From assembly GCF_947495825.1 (NCBI RefSeq), contig NZ_CANMAH010000010.1, forward strand, positions 1 through 64,000: a DNA stretch of 64,000 nt. The letters are read 5' to 3'. The stretch is from an uncultured Psychrobacter sp. (GTDB taxonomy: Bacteria; Pseudomonadota; Gammaproteobacteria; Pseudomonadales; Moraxellaceae). The notes beneath the pieces are model-generated. The model was not told where the DNA came from. It worked only from the letters and a program-made list of their open reading frames with translations, and made no database searches. Position 1 is the stretch's first letter. Every line of letters begins with the position of its first letter. This document shows positions 16,864 to 26,643 of this stretch, piece by piece. A program made the translations under genes and the position numbers.

Positions 16864-18333
16864 CTATGACCCTTCATCAACTCTGATTAAGCGCGTTACG
16901 CCATCACTACCAACTACGCGGCGATAACGAATGTTGCTTGTAGGCTGGTTTGGTGATGCATATGAAGGTGTGCTTGGAGTAGACGTTGTCTGCTGTTGAA
17001 TCAATTGGCCCATACGATCAGCAGGCGCTGGTGTTAGTGGCTTACTATTTGCTGGCTGACCATACTGGTTGCCGCCTTGAGCGTTACTAGAAGCAGAGTT
17101 GCCCATAATCAAACGGTGAAACTTTTGTCCCGCACGTCCATCAGCTGGAAAAATACCACGACTAGATTGATACTGCTGAATTGCGGTACGCGTGTTATCA
17201 CCGATGATGCCATCGACGCCGCCAATATCATAACCTGCATCTAAAAGTGCTTGCTGGATGTCTTTGGCTTGCTGACGGCTAATACCTGGATCATCAGTCG
17301 GCCAAGCGGTGATAAAGTCAGTTTTGCTACTGTCCTCGCGAGTTATTAAATCAGATAAATGAGCAATCGCAAGCGCGTAGTTTTCTGAAGCATTGTATGA
17401 GTAAAAAGTATCGAAGTTTTTACCGACTAAAAATGCAGGACCTTCAATACCAGCTGGCAATAGCAAGCCTGCGCTACTTAAGTCATAAGGCAGTGGACTG
17501 CCATTAGCTAAAGTTAAGCCTTGATTACGCCAGTGGCTCATCGATTTTTTATCTTTACGGTTAGATGCTGCCCAATAGCCATCGGGAAGTTTGACTTCAT
17601 AACCCCAAGGTTCACCAGTACGGTAGCCGCGATTGTCCAAGAAGTTGGCAGTAGAGGCCAGCGCATCGGGTACGTTATTGACCAAGTCGCGGCGACCATC
17701 ACCATCAAAATCGACGGCCAATTCTAAAAAAGTACTCGGCATAAACTGTGTCTGACCAAAAGCACCGGCCCACGAGCCAGTCATATCACTTGGTGCAATG
17801 TCACCGTTTTGTACGATTTTGAGCGCATTGGCAAACTCACCTTGAAAGTAGCTTTGGCGACGATCAAAACAAGATAGCGTCGCAAGCGATTCAAATAACG
17901 GCTTTTTGCCTAAAGTTTGTCCAAAGTTGGATTCTACGCCCCAGACGCCGAGTACATGCTCGGCTTTTACGCCATAACGCGATTCGATTTGGCGGAGCGT
18001 ATCCGCCCACTGACGCTTGGCACGAATACCGTCTTCGACGCGCTCTTTGTCCACTAACGCTGACAAATAGTCCCAGACGTCTTTTTGAAACTCTGGCTGA
18101 TAGTTAAGCGATTGAATGACGCTAGGGTCAGGCTGAGTAGGACGATAATTGTTAAAGGTATAGCTATCGACACCGCGAAACTTGCTGGAGTTTTTTAGTC
18201 TGTCCAAGCACTGTTGAAACTCGCTATTGGATAAGTCAGGCGCGGGCGGACGAGCGGCTTGCGCGGTGCTGGCAAGACTAAAGCCGATGGCAGCCGTTAA
18301 TAAAGAGAGCGTAGATAAGGGAGTCATGCGCAT
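16864..18333 (-). CDS. MltB-family lytic murein transglycosylase with peptidoglycan-binding domain
   Basis: The enzyme cleaves the MurNAc-GlcNAc bond of peptidoglycan, forming 1,6-anhydro ends. Residues 1-26 are a Sec signal peptide (cut after AQA), with no lipobox, so it is probably soluble in the periplasm rather than a lipoprotein like classical MltB. Catalytic Glu134 is in GVESNFGQ, and GSWAGAFGQTQFMPS follows (187-200). A calcium-type EF loop DFDGDGRRDLVN (208-219) matches the one known in E. coli Slt35. A PG_binding_1 domain spans about 350-410, then a Ser/Pro/Gln-rich tail. 489 residues is longer than E. coli MltB because of these C-terminal parts. Confidence 0.93.
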   Translation of the reverse strand: MRMTPLSTLSLLTAAIGFSLASTAQAARPPAPDLSNSEFQQCLDRLKNSSKFRGVDSYTFNNYRPTQPDPSVIQSLNYQPEFQKDVWDYLSALVDKERVEDGIRAKRQWADTLRQIESRYGVKAEHVLGVWGVESNFGQTLGKKPLFESLATLSCFDRRQSYFQGEFANALKIVQNGDIAPSDMTGSWAGAFGQTQFMPSTFLELAVDFDGDGRRDLVNNVPDALASTANFLDNRGYRTGEPWGYEVKLPDGYWAASNRKDKKSMSHWRNQGLTLANGSPLPYDLSSAGLLLPAGIEGPAFLVGKNFDTFYSYNASENYALAIAHLSDLITREDSSKTDFITAWPTDDPGISRQQAKDIQQALLDAGYDIGGVDGIIGDNTRTAIQQYQSSRGIFPADGRAGQKFHRLIMGNSASSNAQGGNQYGQPANSKPLTPAPADRMGQLIQQQTTSTPSTPSYASPNQPTSNIRYRRVVGSDGVTRLIRVDEGS

Positions 18334-18564
18334 GAAAATATCCTATAAATGGTAAGAATGACCGGATGGACAAAACAATCAAGAGTTCAATATGTTAGTC
18401 ATGTTTTAGAGTAACCAATATTAAAGATAAAGAAAAGGTTTTAAAGGTATCGAAATACTTGGTTGCTATAAAATGATGTAGGTGTGAAGTTAGGAGTCAC
18501 GTTTGAATAGGAATGACAAACGCTATATATTTTAAGGTCAATAATATTCTAACTATAGCCAAAA

Positions 18565-19278
18565 TCAATCACTCAAAACATCATCCAACTCTTTAATAAA
18601 GTTACGAATGCGCTCAGCATTTGTTCCCAAATCGCTACCACCAACCCGTGATTTACTGCGAATATCGACCAGACGTTCGCTACCTTCATCAGTTACACGT
18701 ATGACAACATCGTCTTTAAAGCCAAACCACATTGTCGTATCTGTGGCTTCAACGATACCTGCGCTTGTATCAGTACTTATAAGCTCCCAACCCAGATTAT
18801 CAGCGGCTTGTTCGGTAGCTTTTATTAGTTCAGACTTTGATTGAGTATAAGTTAAGGTTTGTAGTTCAGGATAGGCTTTGCGTTGTTGCTCTGCGGTTTC
18901 TTCGCCAGCGTATTCGACTGGGTTTGGTGCATCAGCGCGTATTGGGGCAATAGCTACAAACTCAGGTGGGGTGATCAAATCGGTTGAAACATCATGGATA
19001 GGCGGTACGCTTTTAGCAGTATTCATCATGCTAAGCGGAGTAATAATAGCAACCGCAGCAAGTACGACTGCTGTGAGGGCACTACTAAGTCTGACCGTGT
19101 CACGTTTGAAGAATACTTGTATACCTAACAGGATAAGAGCAGCGATACCAGCGAACATGCCAAATTTGAACCCTGCAAAGGCAGTACCTAAGTCGAGAAT
19201 ACCAAATTTATAAAGCGGACCTGGTAATGCGACCAGCAAAAAGGCGATTAAGCTTACGAGACTGACTAGAATTTTCAT
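18565..19278 (-). CDS. DUF1499 family membrane protein
   Basis: The 237-residue protein has three hydrophobic helices in the first 95 residues (about 5-20, 32-55, 66-88), then a DUF1499 domain in the C-terminal 120 residues, marked by LGWELISTDTSAGIVEATDTT, WFGFKDDVVIRV and VDIRSKSRVGGSDLGTNAERI. The domain's function is unknown to me. GGAGAAG precedes the ATG. The methyltransferase gene lies downstream on the same strand family but separated by its own spacing; no operon is evident. Confidence 0.88.
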   Translation of the reverse strand: MKILVSLVSLIAFLLVALPGPLYKFGILDLGTAFAGFKFGMFAGIAALILLGIQVFFKRDTVRLSSALTAVVLAAVAIITPLSMMNTAKSVPPIHDVSTDLITPPEFVAIAPIRADAPNPVEYAGEETAEQQRKAYPELQTLTYTQSKSELIKATEQAADNLGWELISTDTSAGIVEATDTTMWFGFKDDVVIRVTDEGSERLVDIRSKSRVGGSDLGTNAERIRNFIKELDDVLSD

Positions 19279-19352
19279 TAGACTTCTCCGTTATAAATGA
19301 ATCACTGCTTAACCATTATTTGATTATTGCTTAGTCATAACACTAACGAATC

Positions 19353-20012
19353 TTACTTATAGTTCAATAGCCAAATATGCTCTGTCACTGCCAACTCCGG
19401 CGCTGAATGTATACTTGTAATGATGCTCTCAAGCTCAGTAATTTGATAATAATTAGCATAATACTGCTGTAATTGTGCGCTACTAATTGAAAATGGTGGT
19501 CCATCCTTTTTACTTTGGTCATAATTCAACGTTAGCAAAATCTGAGCAGTATTACTACTTAGCTCTCGTATTTGCTTACTATATTGCGGACGCATATCGG
19601 ACGGCAGAGCAATCAATGCCGCTTTGTCATACACGGCATCAACGTCACCGATATCTGCAGCTGTCAGCGCAAAAATATCAGCAACCCATAGCGTGATGGT
19701 TTGTTCTGCAAGCTGACCTTGGTAATATTTGATCGCTGGATTATCCGTATGCTGATGGACAGTAGAGGAGATTTTTTGCTCAGCAAAAAATTCTTGGACG
19801 GCGGTCTCTACCAATTCAACGCCAACCACCTCATGGCCTTGTGCTGCTAGCCAAACCATATCAATTGACTTACCACATAAAGGCACAAAGATTCGGCTAC
19901 CAGCAGGCAAGTCTAAATGGTGAAAGTACTTTGTTAATAATGGATTAACCTCAGATTGATTAAAACCAATACGCTTCTCTTGCCAGCGCGTTTGCCAAAA
20001 TTCAGGGTTCAT
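19353..20012 (-). CDS. tpm: thiopurine S-methyltransferase family protein
   Basis: This 219-residue class I SAM-dependent methyltransferase matches the bacterial TPMT family: FWQTRWQEKRIGFNQSEVNPLL (5-26), FVPLCGKSIDMVWLAAQGHEVVGVEL as the SAM-binding beta/alpha unit (about 42-67), and VDAVYDKAALIALPSDMR (about 124-141). Bacterial members methylate thiopurines and, in some species, tellurite or selenium compounds; the natural substrate here is unknown. The gene is read toward DUF1499. Confidence 0.92.
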   Translation of the reverse strand: MNPEFWQTRWQEKRIGFNQSEVNPLLTKYFHHLDLPAGSRIFVPLCGKSIDMVWLAAQGHEVVGVELVETAVQEFFAEQKISSTVHQHTDNPAIKYYQGQLAEQTITLWVADIFALTAADIGDVDAVYDKAALIALPSDMRPQYSKQIRELSSNTAQILLTLNYDQSKKDGPPFSISSAQLQQYYANYYQITELESIITSIHSAPELAVTEHIWLLNYK

Positions 20013-20113
20013 ACATTCGCCTTTTTACGTTTAGGTTGATATTATCAACTATTTTTACAATCACATAAGCGACAATTGAGTGACAGTATTTGAGTGATAA
20101 TGCTAGAGATAGT

Positions 20114-20147
20114 AAAAAGCCAAACACTTATATAATAAGCATTTGGC
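20114..20147 (-). terminator. terminator downstream of msrA
   Basis: An imperfect hairpin (GCCAAA/TTTGGC and CTTAT/ATAAG around a 2-base internal loop, 20119-20147) is followed on the minus strand by five T. Confidence 0.6.
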
Positions 20148-20209
20148 CTTAATTAAATACTGCGCTAGAAAACTCTTACGAATGAATAATTTTTTATTCA
20201 ATCCAGTGT

Positions 20210-20731
20210 TTAGCTCACCATATATTTACTAAATTCTTTGCGTAATTTGGCAAGCTTTGGTGGTATCGCAAAGTTGCAATAGGCTTGCCCTGGATTTCTA
20301 TTAAAGAAGTCTTGATGAGACTCTTCTGCTCTATAGAATTCCATAGCCGGATGTACTTCTGTGACGACATTGACGCCCATATCACGCAGTTTATTAATGG
20401 TACGATCGACGGTTGGTTTTTGCTCTTCGTCAGTGTAGAACACCACGCTACGATACTGGCTACCGACATCGTTGCCTTGACGATCCATCGTAGTGGGATC
20501 ATGGGTGGCAAAGAAGACATCAAGTACTACTTCTAACGGTACGACACTCTCATCAAACTCAACCTTGATAACTTCGACGTGTCCCGTGGTGCCGCTACAC
20601 ACATCTTCATAGTTAGCAGAAACAGCATCGCCACCCATATAACCTGATACAACAGATTGCACGCCTTTTACTGACAAAAATACGGATTCGGTGCACCAAA
20701 AGCAGCCACCGCCTAAGATAATGGTTTGCAT
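20210..20731 (-). CDS. msrA: peptide-methionine (S)-S-oxide reductase
   Basis: MsrA reduces the S form of methionine sulfoxide in proteins and free methionine. The catalytic Cys10 is in GGGCFWCTE, and the typical VVSGYMGG, HVEVIKVEFD, FFATHDPTTMDRQGNDVGSQYRS and YCNFAIPPKL segments are all present. The length of 173 residues is normal for the single-domain form, with no MsrB fusion. AGGAAAAA precedes the ATG. The gene is monocistronic with its own terminator. Confidence 0.96.
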   Translation of the reverse strand: MQTIILGGGCFWCTESVFLSVKGVQSVVSGYMGGDAVSANYEDVCSGTTGHVEVIKVEFDESVVPLEVVLDVFFATHDPTTMDRQGNDVGSQYRSVVFYTDEEQKPTVDRTINKLRDMGVNVVTEVHPAMEFYRAEESHQDFFNRNPGQAYCNFAIPPKLAKLRKEFSKYMVS

Positions 20732-21040
20732 AGTTTTTCCTATTATTATACCTGTTGTTATAAAGATGAGCTAAGGTCTATATTTGGTTATAATGCTTGC
20801 ATTTTTCAATGACAGATTACTTTTAATAACTTGTTACTTTCGATAACTTATTATCCTCAGCATTACTTAATCAGCTTAGCAAGCAAGCCTAACGTAATAA
20901 GTAACAAACAGTAATGTTATAATGGGCTTTTGCTACGATAATTCGTTCAAAACTAGAAATCAGTAATAATCAAAATAAGCAAACAAGCGCCGCTAAAAGC
21001 CTTTCAACATAAGTCCTATTATCAACAAACGAGTCACACC
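20732..21040. other. divergent promoter region msrA / cmoA
   Basis: This 309-base spacer separates divergent genes. A TATAAT (20918-20923) on the plus strand is the best -10 candidate for cmoA, but I find no good -35 at the right distance. No small gene or repeat is visible. Confidence 0.4.
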
Positions 21041-21826
21041 ATGAGCCAATCTAAGCCTGCTATCAAGCATGACACTTTATTTGATAAACCCTTTACCACA
21101 CCACTTGATAAAGCGGCGCGCTTTTCTTTTGATGAGCAAGTGGTGGCTTGTTTCCCTGATATGATTCGCCGCAGTGTGCCGGGTTATGGTCAAGTGCTGG
21201 CGATGCTCCCGATATTCGCCCGTCGTCATTGTAAGTATCGTCAGCAAAACGATAATGGTCAGCGTGTCAGTCGAATCTATGATTTGGGCTGCTCACTTGG
21301 CGCGGCCAGTATGACGCTAGCAGGTGAGTTTGAGCCACAAGATTTACAGATTAAAGCCATTGATATCTCGCCTGCGATGACGACTGAAGCGACTACTTTA
21401 CTCAAGGATAACTATCCTGAACATGACATCGAAGTGATCACCGCTGATATTCGCGATATCAACCTTGAGCCATGTGACATGGTAATCTTAAACTTAACCT
21501 TACAGTTTTTGCCGGTTGCAGATAGAGTTGCGGTTTTGGACAAGGTTTATGCGGCGCTAGAGGAAGGCGGCATCCTGGTGCTGACCGAAAAGACCCATGC
21601 ACTTGATGAGCAGTACGATGCGTGGTTGGTTGAGCGTTATTATGACTTTAAACGCGCCAACGGTTATACCGAAATGGAAATTAGCGGTAAGCGCAATGCA
21701 CTAGAAAATGTCCTTATTACCGATACTTTGGATGAGCATCATCAGCGTTTAAGCGCAGTTGGTTTTGCGCGGCATTTGACGTGGTTTCAGTTTTTAAACT
21801 TTGTTTCTATTGTGGCGTTTAAGTAG
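21041..21826 (+). CDS. cmoA: carboxy-S-adenosyl-L-methionine synthase
   Basis: CmoA converts SAM and prephenate into carboxy-SAM, the donor for 5-oxyacetyl-uridine at the tRNA wobble position. The sequence shows the family hallmarks: [26 protein letters not shown] (about 23-48), [18 protein letters not shown]-binding motif I, and LNLTLQFLP (about 150-158). At 261 residues it is near usual length, with a slightly longer N terminus. cmoB follows after 50 bases, making the classical pair. Confidence 0.95.
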   Translation: MSQSKPAIKHDTLFDKPFTTPLDKAARFSFDEQVVACFPDMIRRSVPGYGQVLAMLPIFARRHCKYRQQNDNGQRVSRIYDLGCSLGAASMTLAGEFEPQDLQIKAIDISPAMTTEATTLLKDNYPEHDIEVITADIRDINLEPCDMVILNLTLQFLPVADRVAVLDKVYAALEEGGILVLTEKTHALDEQYDAWLVERYYDFKRANGYTEMEISGKRNALENVLITDTLDEHHQRLSAVGFARHLTWFQFLNFVSIVAFK

Positions 21827-21876
21827 CTGTTTAACTTATCGACTTATCTTTTTATCCTTATCAAACATGGTCTTTT

Positions 21877-22908
21877 ATGCTTAACGATACTATCCTTCAT
21901 GCCGAACGTGAACTGTATTTAACCTTGCTAACACTCGCTCAGCAGCAGCCGAGCGCCTATGAATGGCTAACCCAATTACCGTCCTGGCTGGGTGATATAA
22001 AAGACAAAGCCAACTACGCGCATGCGCCTGCTTACCAAGCGTCGGTGGCGCGTTTGCCAGAACTGACCGTCAATAATGTCGATTTGGACAGCGACGTGCT
22101 GACGATTGAAGCGAATCTTAGTGAGTCTCAGCGCAAACAAACAACGGCATTGCTCAAGCAGCTGATGCCGTGGCGTAAAGGGCCTTTTCAGATCGGTGGT
22201 CAAATCGGCGATGATGCGTCAGGTATCAAGATCGATACCGAGTGGCACAGTGATTGGAAATGGCAGCGAGTCGCACCGCATCTAAGCCCGCTAAAAAACA
22301 GGCGAGTGCTCGATGTCGGCGGTGGCTCTGGATATCATGGCTGGCGTATGGCAGGGGCTGGCGCGGAGATGGTGATTATTATTGATCCGTCTTGTTTGTT
22401 TTACCATCAGTTTATGGCGATTCGGCATTTTGTCGGCGCGGCTGATAGTTATAAAACGCATTATATCCCCGTCCCACTCGAAGCCTTACCTGAGCACAGT
22501 CAGCTGTTTGATACGGTGTTTAGTATGGGGGTGCTCTATCATCGTCAGTCACCCTTTGAGCATTTGCAACAGCTAAAGGGGCAGCTGGTCAAAGGCGGCG
22601 AGCTAGTGCTTGAGACGTTGGTAATCGAAGGCGATGCCAATACTGTACTGGTGCCGCATGACCGTTATGCGCAGATGAACAACGTGTATTTTTTACCGTC
22701 GGTAGCGGCATTAATCGGCTGGCTAGAAAAGGCAGGGTTTACGGACGTGCGCTGCGTTGATGTAGCAGTAACTTCAACTGAGGAGCAGCGTAAAACCGAA
22801 TGGATGACTTATCATTCGTTAGCCGACTTTTTAGACCCCAATGATCCTACAAAGACCGTTGAAGGTTATCCTGCACCGATGCGCGCGACTATCATTGCCA
22901 AGAAATAG
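21877..22908 (+). CDS. cmoB: tRNA U34 carboxymethyltransferase
   Basis: CmoB transfers the carboxymethyl group from carboxy-SAM (made by CmoA) to 5-hydroxyuridine-34 of several tRNAs, giving 5-oxyacetyl-uridine. The motifs WRKGPFQIGG (about 105-114), TEWHSDWKWQR, VLDVGGGSGYHGWRMAGAGA (about 145-164) and FDTVFSMGVLYHR are characteristic. At 343 residues the protein is close to family length. There is only a poor ribosome site, suggesting translation tied to cmoA mRNA. Confidence 0.95.
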   Translation: MLNDTILHAERELYLTLLTLAQQQPSAYEWLTQLPSWLGDIKDKANYAHAPAYQASVARLPELTVNNVDLDSDVLTIEANLSESQRKQTTALLKQLMPWRKGPFQIGGQIGDDASGIKIDTEWHSDWKWQRVAPHLSPLKNRRVLDVGGGSGYHGWRMAGAGAEMVIIIDPSCLFYHQFMAIRHFVGAADSYKTHYIPVPLEALPEHSQLFDTVFSMGVLYHRQSPFEHLQQLKGQLVKGGELVLETLVIEGDANTVLVPHDRYAQMNNVYFLPSVAALIGWLEKAGFTDVRCVDVAVTSTEEQRKTEWMTYHSLADFLDPNDPTKTVEGYPAPMRATIIAKK

Positions 22909-23034
22909 CGTGATAAATGGTGTTGCTTTTAGCATATCGCTTTTGAGACTTAGTTCAGTGTTTTAAAGTACGCTTATCGGTCTGACTGCCCACTAACTAT
23001 TAAGTTGTGTTTTACACTCATCATTAATCAAAGG

Positions 23035-23253
23035 TTAGAGTAGCCATTTATCAAAGGCAACTTCTAATAATATTTTAAGCACAAAGCCCATAAAGCCAGC
23101 TCCTAGTGCTAAAAATATCCAAAAAGTACCCGCACGGCCCGCTTCGGACTTTTTGGTGATGTCCCAAACAATAAAGAATAAGAAGGCAATAAATATAGGT
23201 AATAATACGTACAGTCCCCAACTGGTGACGGTACTAGCGGCAATAGCAAACAT
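23035..23253 (-). CDS. DUF2788 small membrane protein
   Basis: The 72-residue protein has two transmembrane helices (about 10-32 and 44-66) with a charged loop DITKKSEAGRAGT between them, matching DUF2788, small proteins of unknown function in Pseudomonas-like bacteria. It lies alone, converging with cmoB and divergent from argS. No motif indicates an activity. Confidence 0.82.
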   Translation of the reverse strand: MFAIAASTVTSWGLYVLLPIFIAFLFFIVWDITKKSEAGRAGTFWIFLALGAGFMGFVLKILLEVAFDKWLL

Positions 23254-23781
23254 GGCATAGTCCTATAAAGTGGTAACGTGCCCTCTATTTATATCTGTTA
23301 TTTTATAGCTTTTTTTATGATAGTCGCCCTAATAAAAGCTTACTACTGCTCATGATATGAGCGGTAATAAATATAATGAACGACACATAAATAGAAGGGT
23401 ACAATACAAACGGTTATTATAACGCGGAAATAGACGGGTATAAACTGCTGCTGCTGGCGAGGCAACAGGAACGCTACAATTAACATGACTGCTCCGTCAA
23501 TACGAATGACCAACGTCACTCAAAACATTGCACTTGGATGACATTAGACTGAGCGAAAAGGCAAATGGGTCTTTTGTAGATACTCGCTGTTTTAGTGATA
23601 AGATTTTGGTGCAAATGGTGCAATAACCTGTAAAGATTGTTATATTTATAGGTTATTTGTCTTTTTATATTATTCTATTTCTTCAAATGTCGGGCGCTAT
23701 TATAATAAGCAGTTATCCACTGCGCGCATCCACTCATTTCTTACTGTTTTTTGTTGTTTATTTAACTGAGTTCACATCCTT
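23254..23781 (+). ncRNA. gene-free region before argS; candidate small RNA or attenuated leader
   Basis: The 528-base region has no plausible protein gene. It contains a 9-bp inverted repeat with a GAT loop at 23345-23365 and a strong plus-strand terminator at 23622-23666. Because DUF2788 is transcribed away to the left, the terminator must act on a transcript that starts within this region. That could be a small RNA of up to about 300 bases or an attenuated argS leader. I found no convincing promoter and could not identify a known RNA. Confidence 0.25.
23622..23666 (+). terminator. intrinsic terminator upstream of argS
   Basis: A 13-bp stem (23622-23634 with 23645-23657, one G-U pair) and a 10-base loop are followed by TGTC and five T. 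It points toward argS and has no T-run on the other strand. Confidence 0.6.
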
Positions 23782-25611
23782 ATGTCACAAGCCCAAATTG
23801 ATACGCTAACATCGCTATTTAATGATGCGATTCACACCCTACAAGCAGATGGCACGCTGCCAAATGACTGGCAAAATAACAGTCAAATTACTCGTACCAA
23901 AGACCTTAGTCATGGTGATTTTGCTAGTAACATCGCGCTTACCGCTGCCAAAGCTGCTAAAGCCAATCCACGTCAATTGGCCGAAAAGATCGTCAACGCA
24001 CTACCTGACAATCAAAATATTCGCCAAATAGAAATCGCTGGCCCAGGGTTTATTAATGTTTTCTTAAACGCAGAAGCTAAGTTTGCCGTGTTAGACGATA
24101 TTTTTAAACAACAAGAGCGCTTTGGTTTAAGCGATCAGTTTGAAGGACAAAAAGTACAAGTTGAGTTTGTATCGGCCAACCCAACGTCAAGCCTGCATGT
24201 CGGTCATGGGCGCGGTGCAGCATTTGGTATGAGTGTTGCAAACTTGCTCGAAGCAGTTGGTTATGACGTCACGCGTGAGTACTATGTCAATGATGCCGGT
24301 CGACAAATGGACATTTTGGCGACCAGTACTTACTTGCGTTATTTAGAAGCCAATGGCGAGCAAGTCACGTTCCCAGTTAACGGCTATCAGGGTGAGTATG
24401 TCCGTGACATTGCCCAAACACTAAAGACACAACATGGTGATAGTTACGTACATAGCTTTGCCCAAGTCGCTAAAGAAGTCGCAGAAGATGCGCAGTTTGA
24501 GGTAAACGCTGATGGCGAAAAGACACTGCTATCCGGTGACAAAGAAGCGCATATTGATGGCTTGATTCATAATAGCAAAACCTTGCTTGGCGATAGCTAT
24601 GAGCTATTTTTAAATGCAGCGCTTAGCAGCATTTTGGCCGACATCAAAGATGATTTAAACGACTTTGGCGTACGCTATGAATGCTGGTTTAGTGAAAGAG
24701 CTATCGATAGCGAGATTGAACCTGCCCTGCAAGTGTTGGATGAAAAAGGCTATCTATACGAAAAAGACGGTAATATTTGGTTTAAATCGACGGACTTTGG
24801 TGATGAAAAAGACCGTGTGGTACGCCGTGCTAATGGCCAAACGACTTATTTCGCCTCTGATATCGCTTATCATAAGAATAAATTTGATCGTGGTTTTGAT
24901 AAAGTGATTAACGTTTGGGGCGCAGATCACCATGGATATGTACCGCGAGTAAAAGCGGCTCTGTTAGCACTTGGTATCGATGCAGAACGTCTTGATGTGG
25001 TATTGGTACAGTTTGTAGCATTATGGCGTGGCAGTGAAAAAGTACAAATGTCGTCACGCTCGGGTAAGTTTGTCACCTTGCGTGAGCTGCGTCATGAAGT
25101 AGGTAATGATGCGGCGCGCTTCTATTATGTAGCACGTAAGCCTGAGGTACATGTTGACTTTGATTTAGAGCTTGCCAAATCACAAAGCAAGGACAATCAA
25201 GTTTATTATATCCAGTATGCACATGCGCGTGTTTGCCGAGTATTGGAAAAGCTACAAAATAATGGGCTGGCGGTAAACGATACAATTGGTTTGGAAAATC
25301 AAAATCTGCTCACGGCTCCTAGCGAAGATGAGCTTATTAAATTGCTGGCAGGATATCCTGCGACATTGTTGAGATCTGCGACGGGTTACGAGCCTCATGT
25401 GTTAACCAATTATCTAAAAGAGTTGGCGGCGCTGTTTCATGGCTGGTACGACAGCAATCGTATCTTGCCTGTGAGCTTAACGTCAGGTGAAACACCAAGC
25501 CAAAGCGAGATTGATATGATGCAAGCACGTTTGCGCTTATCTAAAGCTGTGCGTCAAGTATTGGCTAATGGGCTTAGTTTATTAGGATTGTCTGCACCGT
25601 CTAGCATGTAG
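23782..25611 (+). CDS. argS: arginyl-tRNA synthetase
   Basis: ArgS charges tRNA-Arg with arginine using ATP. The class I HIGH signature appears as HVGH (139-142) in FVSANPTSSLHVGHGRGAAFG, and the usually degenerate KMSKS region as KVQMSSRSGKF. The N-terminal Arg-specific additional domain and the C-terminal DALR anticodon domain with YARVC-like YIQYAHARVCRVL are intact. At 609 residues it is slightly longer than the E. coli enzyme. The ribosome site is weak. A SPOR-domain gene follows after 65 bases, as in related gammaproteobacteria. Confidence 0.97.
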   Translation: MSQAQIDTLTSLFNDAIHTLQADGTLPNDWQNNSQITRTKDLSHGDFASNIALTAAKAAKANPRQLAEKIVNALPDNQNIRQIEIAGPGFINVFLNAEAKFAVLDDIFKQQERFGLSDQFEGQKVQVEFVSANPTSSLHVGHGRGAAFGMSVANLLEAVGYDVTREYYVNDAGRQMDILATSTYLRYLEANGEQVTFPVNGYQGEYVRDIAQTLKTQHGDSYVHSFAQVAKEVAEDAQFEVNADGEKTLLSGDKEAHIDGLIHNSKTLLGDSYELFLNAALSSILADIKDDLNDFGVRYECWFSERAIDSEIEPALQVLDEKGYLYEKDGNIWFKSTDFGDEKDRVVRRANGQTTYFASDIAYHKNKFDRGFDKVINVWGADHHGYVPRVKAALLALGIDAERLDVVLVQFVALWRGSEKVQMSSRSGKFVTLRELRHEVGNDAARFYYVARKPEVHVDFDLELAKSQSKDNQVYYIQYAHARVCRVLEKLQNNGLAVNDTIGLENQNLLTAPSEDELIKLLAGYPATLLRSATGYEPHVLTNYLKELAALFHGWYDSNRILPVSLTSGETPSQSEIDMMQARLRLSKAVRQVLANGLSLLGLSAPSSM

Positions 25612-25676
25612 TATAAGCGCAGACGTCAAAGAGCAATAATTTGATTACGTTAGATTCAGTAGGGAGATAAAGATCC

Positions 25677-26498
25677 ATGCTAGCCAAAAAACCTAAAGGT
25701 GCGACAGAAAAGCGCAAGTCAAGTAGCGTATCAGGCTTATTATGGATGTTAGTCGGGGCTATATTGACGCTTATGATAGGGGTATTTTTATACCTGTCAC
25801 CATTATTTGATTTCAGTCCTGCTGATAATACTGCCGGTACAGATCCGGATCGGCAAGTGCAGCCGCGTGTTAATACTGACACCGATAATAGTGATTATGA
25901 ATTCTATGATATCTTGCCCAATCAAGAAATGGCTACTATCCCTGATGAAGACCTTAATGAGACAGGTCAGCTAGGCGACTCAGGCGCGTTTGAACCTGAT
26001 GTCGTGGTTACTCAACCTGAAGACAGCTCTAGCAGTAATGATGACCCAGGTAACTTTGGTATCTCCGAAAACACCACTATTGAGCCCAGTCGCGACAACA
26101 ATGCAGCAACTAGTGACAGTGACAATGATATCGTTATCGTTGAAGAAAATGCGACCTATGATGGGTCAACGCCTGCTAGTAACAACGGCAACAGTAACTC
26201 TGCCAACCGTGCCAATAACGCAGGTGCAGGCACTGCCAGTATACAACCAGCCAAACCTGCGACCACTTACATTTTGCAAATCAATAGCTTCGGTGATGCT
26301 GATGAAGCTGATCGCCGACGCGCCCAAGTATTGATGGCTGGCGTTGACGCTAGAGTGGTAAAAAACACCACAGGTAATGGCTTACCAATCTATCAAGTCA
26401 TTTCGCGGCCGATGAGCACTCGTCAAGCAGTGACGACTGCACAGCAGCGCTTACAAAATAATGGTATCGATTCTATTATCGTTGAGCAGCGTCGTTAG
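25677..26498 (+). CDS. SPOR-domain inner-membrane protein
   Basis: The layout is a short basic cytosolic tail (residues 1-19), one transmembrane helix (about 20-42), a long Asp/Asn/Ser/Thr-rich periplasmic linker (about 45-195) and a C-terminal SPOR domain (about 198-273, TYILQINSFGDADEADRRRAQVLMAG and QRLQNNGIDSIIVEQ). SPOR domains bind denuded septal peptidoglycan, so the protein probably goes to the division site. It lies behind argS as in Pseudomonas. It resembles FtsN in plan, but I would not call it ftsN without comparison. Confidence 0.87.
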   Translation: MLAKKPKGATEKRKSSSVSGLLWMLVGAILTLMIGVFLYLSPLFDFSPADNTAGTDPDRQVQPRVNTDTDNSDYEFYDILPNQEMATIPDEDLNETGQLGDSGAFEPDVVVTQPEDSSSSNDDPGNFGISENTTIEPSRDNNAATSDSDNDIVIVEENATYDGSTPASNNGNSNSANRANNAGAGTASIQPAKPATTYILQINSFGDADEADRRRAQVLMAGVDARVVKNTTGNGLPIYQVISRPMSTRQAVTTAQQRLQNNGIDSIIVEQRR

Positions 26499-26540
26499 AT
26501 TGGACTGATTGTAAGTTTTCTATAGTTTGTTAATGATTAA

Positions 26541-26565
26541 AGAGCGTCGCAATAGCGCTTTTTTT
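26541..26565 (+). terminator. short terminator after the SPOR gene
   Basis: A 5-bp stem (AGCGT/GCGCT, 26543-26559) with a 7-base loop is followed by a run of T. The stem is short, so strength is uncertain. Confidence 0.5.
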
Positions 26566-26643
26566 ATCTCTAGTTTTTAATAAAACTTTACTTGGCTGCT
26601 TTATTATATTTTGACAATCGAAAAAACCACAAAGAGTATGGCT

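Noticed and set aside
23345-23365. 9-bp inverted repeat as terminator of an upstream transcript
   Set aside because: Neither strand has a T-run after the hairpin; it may be an operator or chance.
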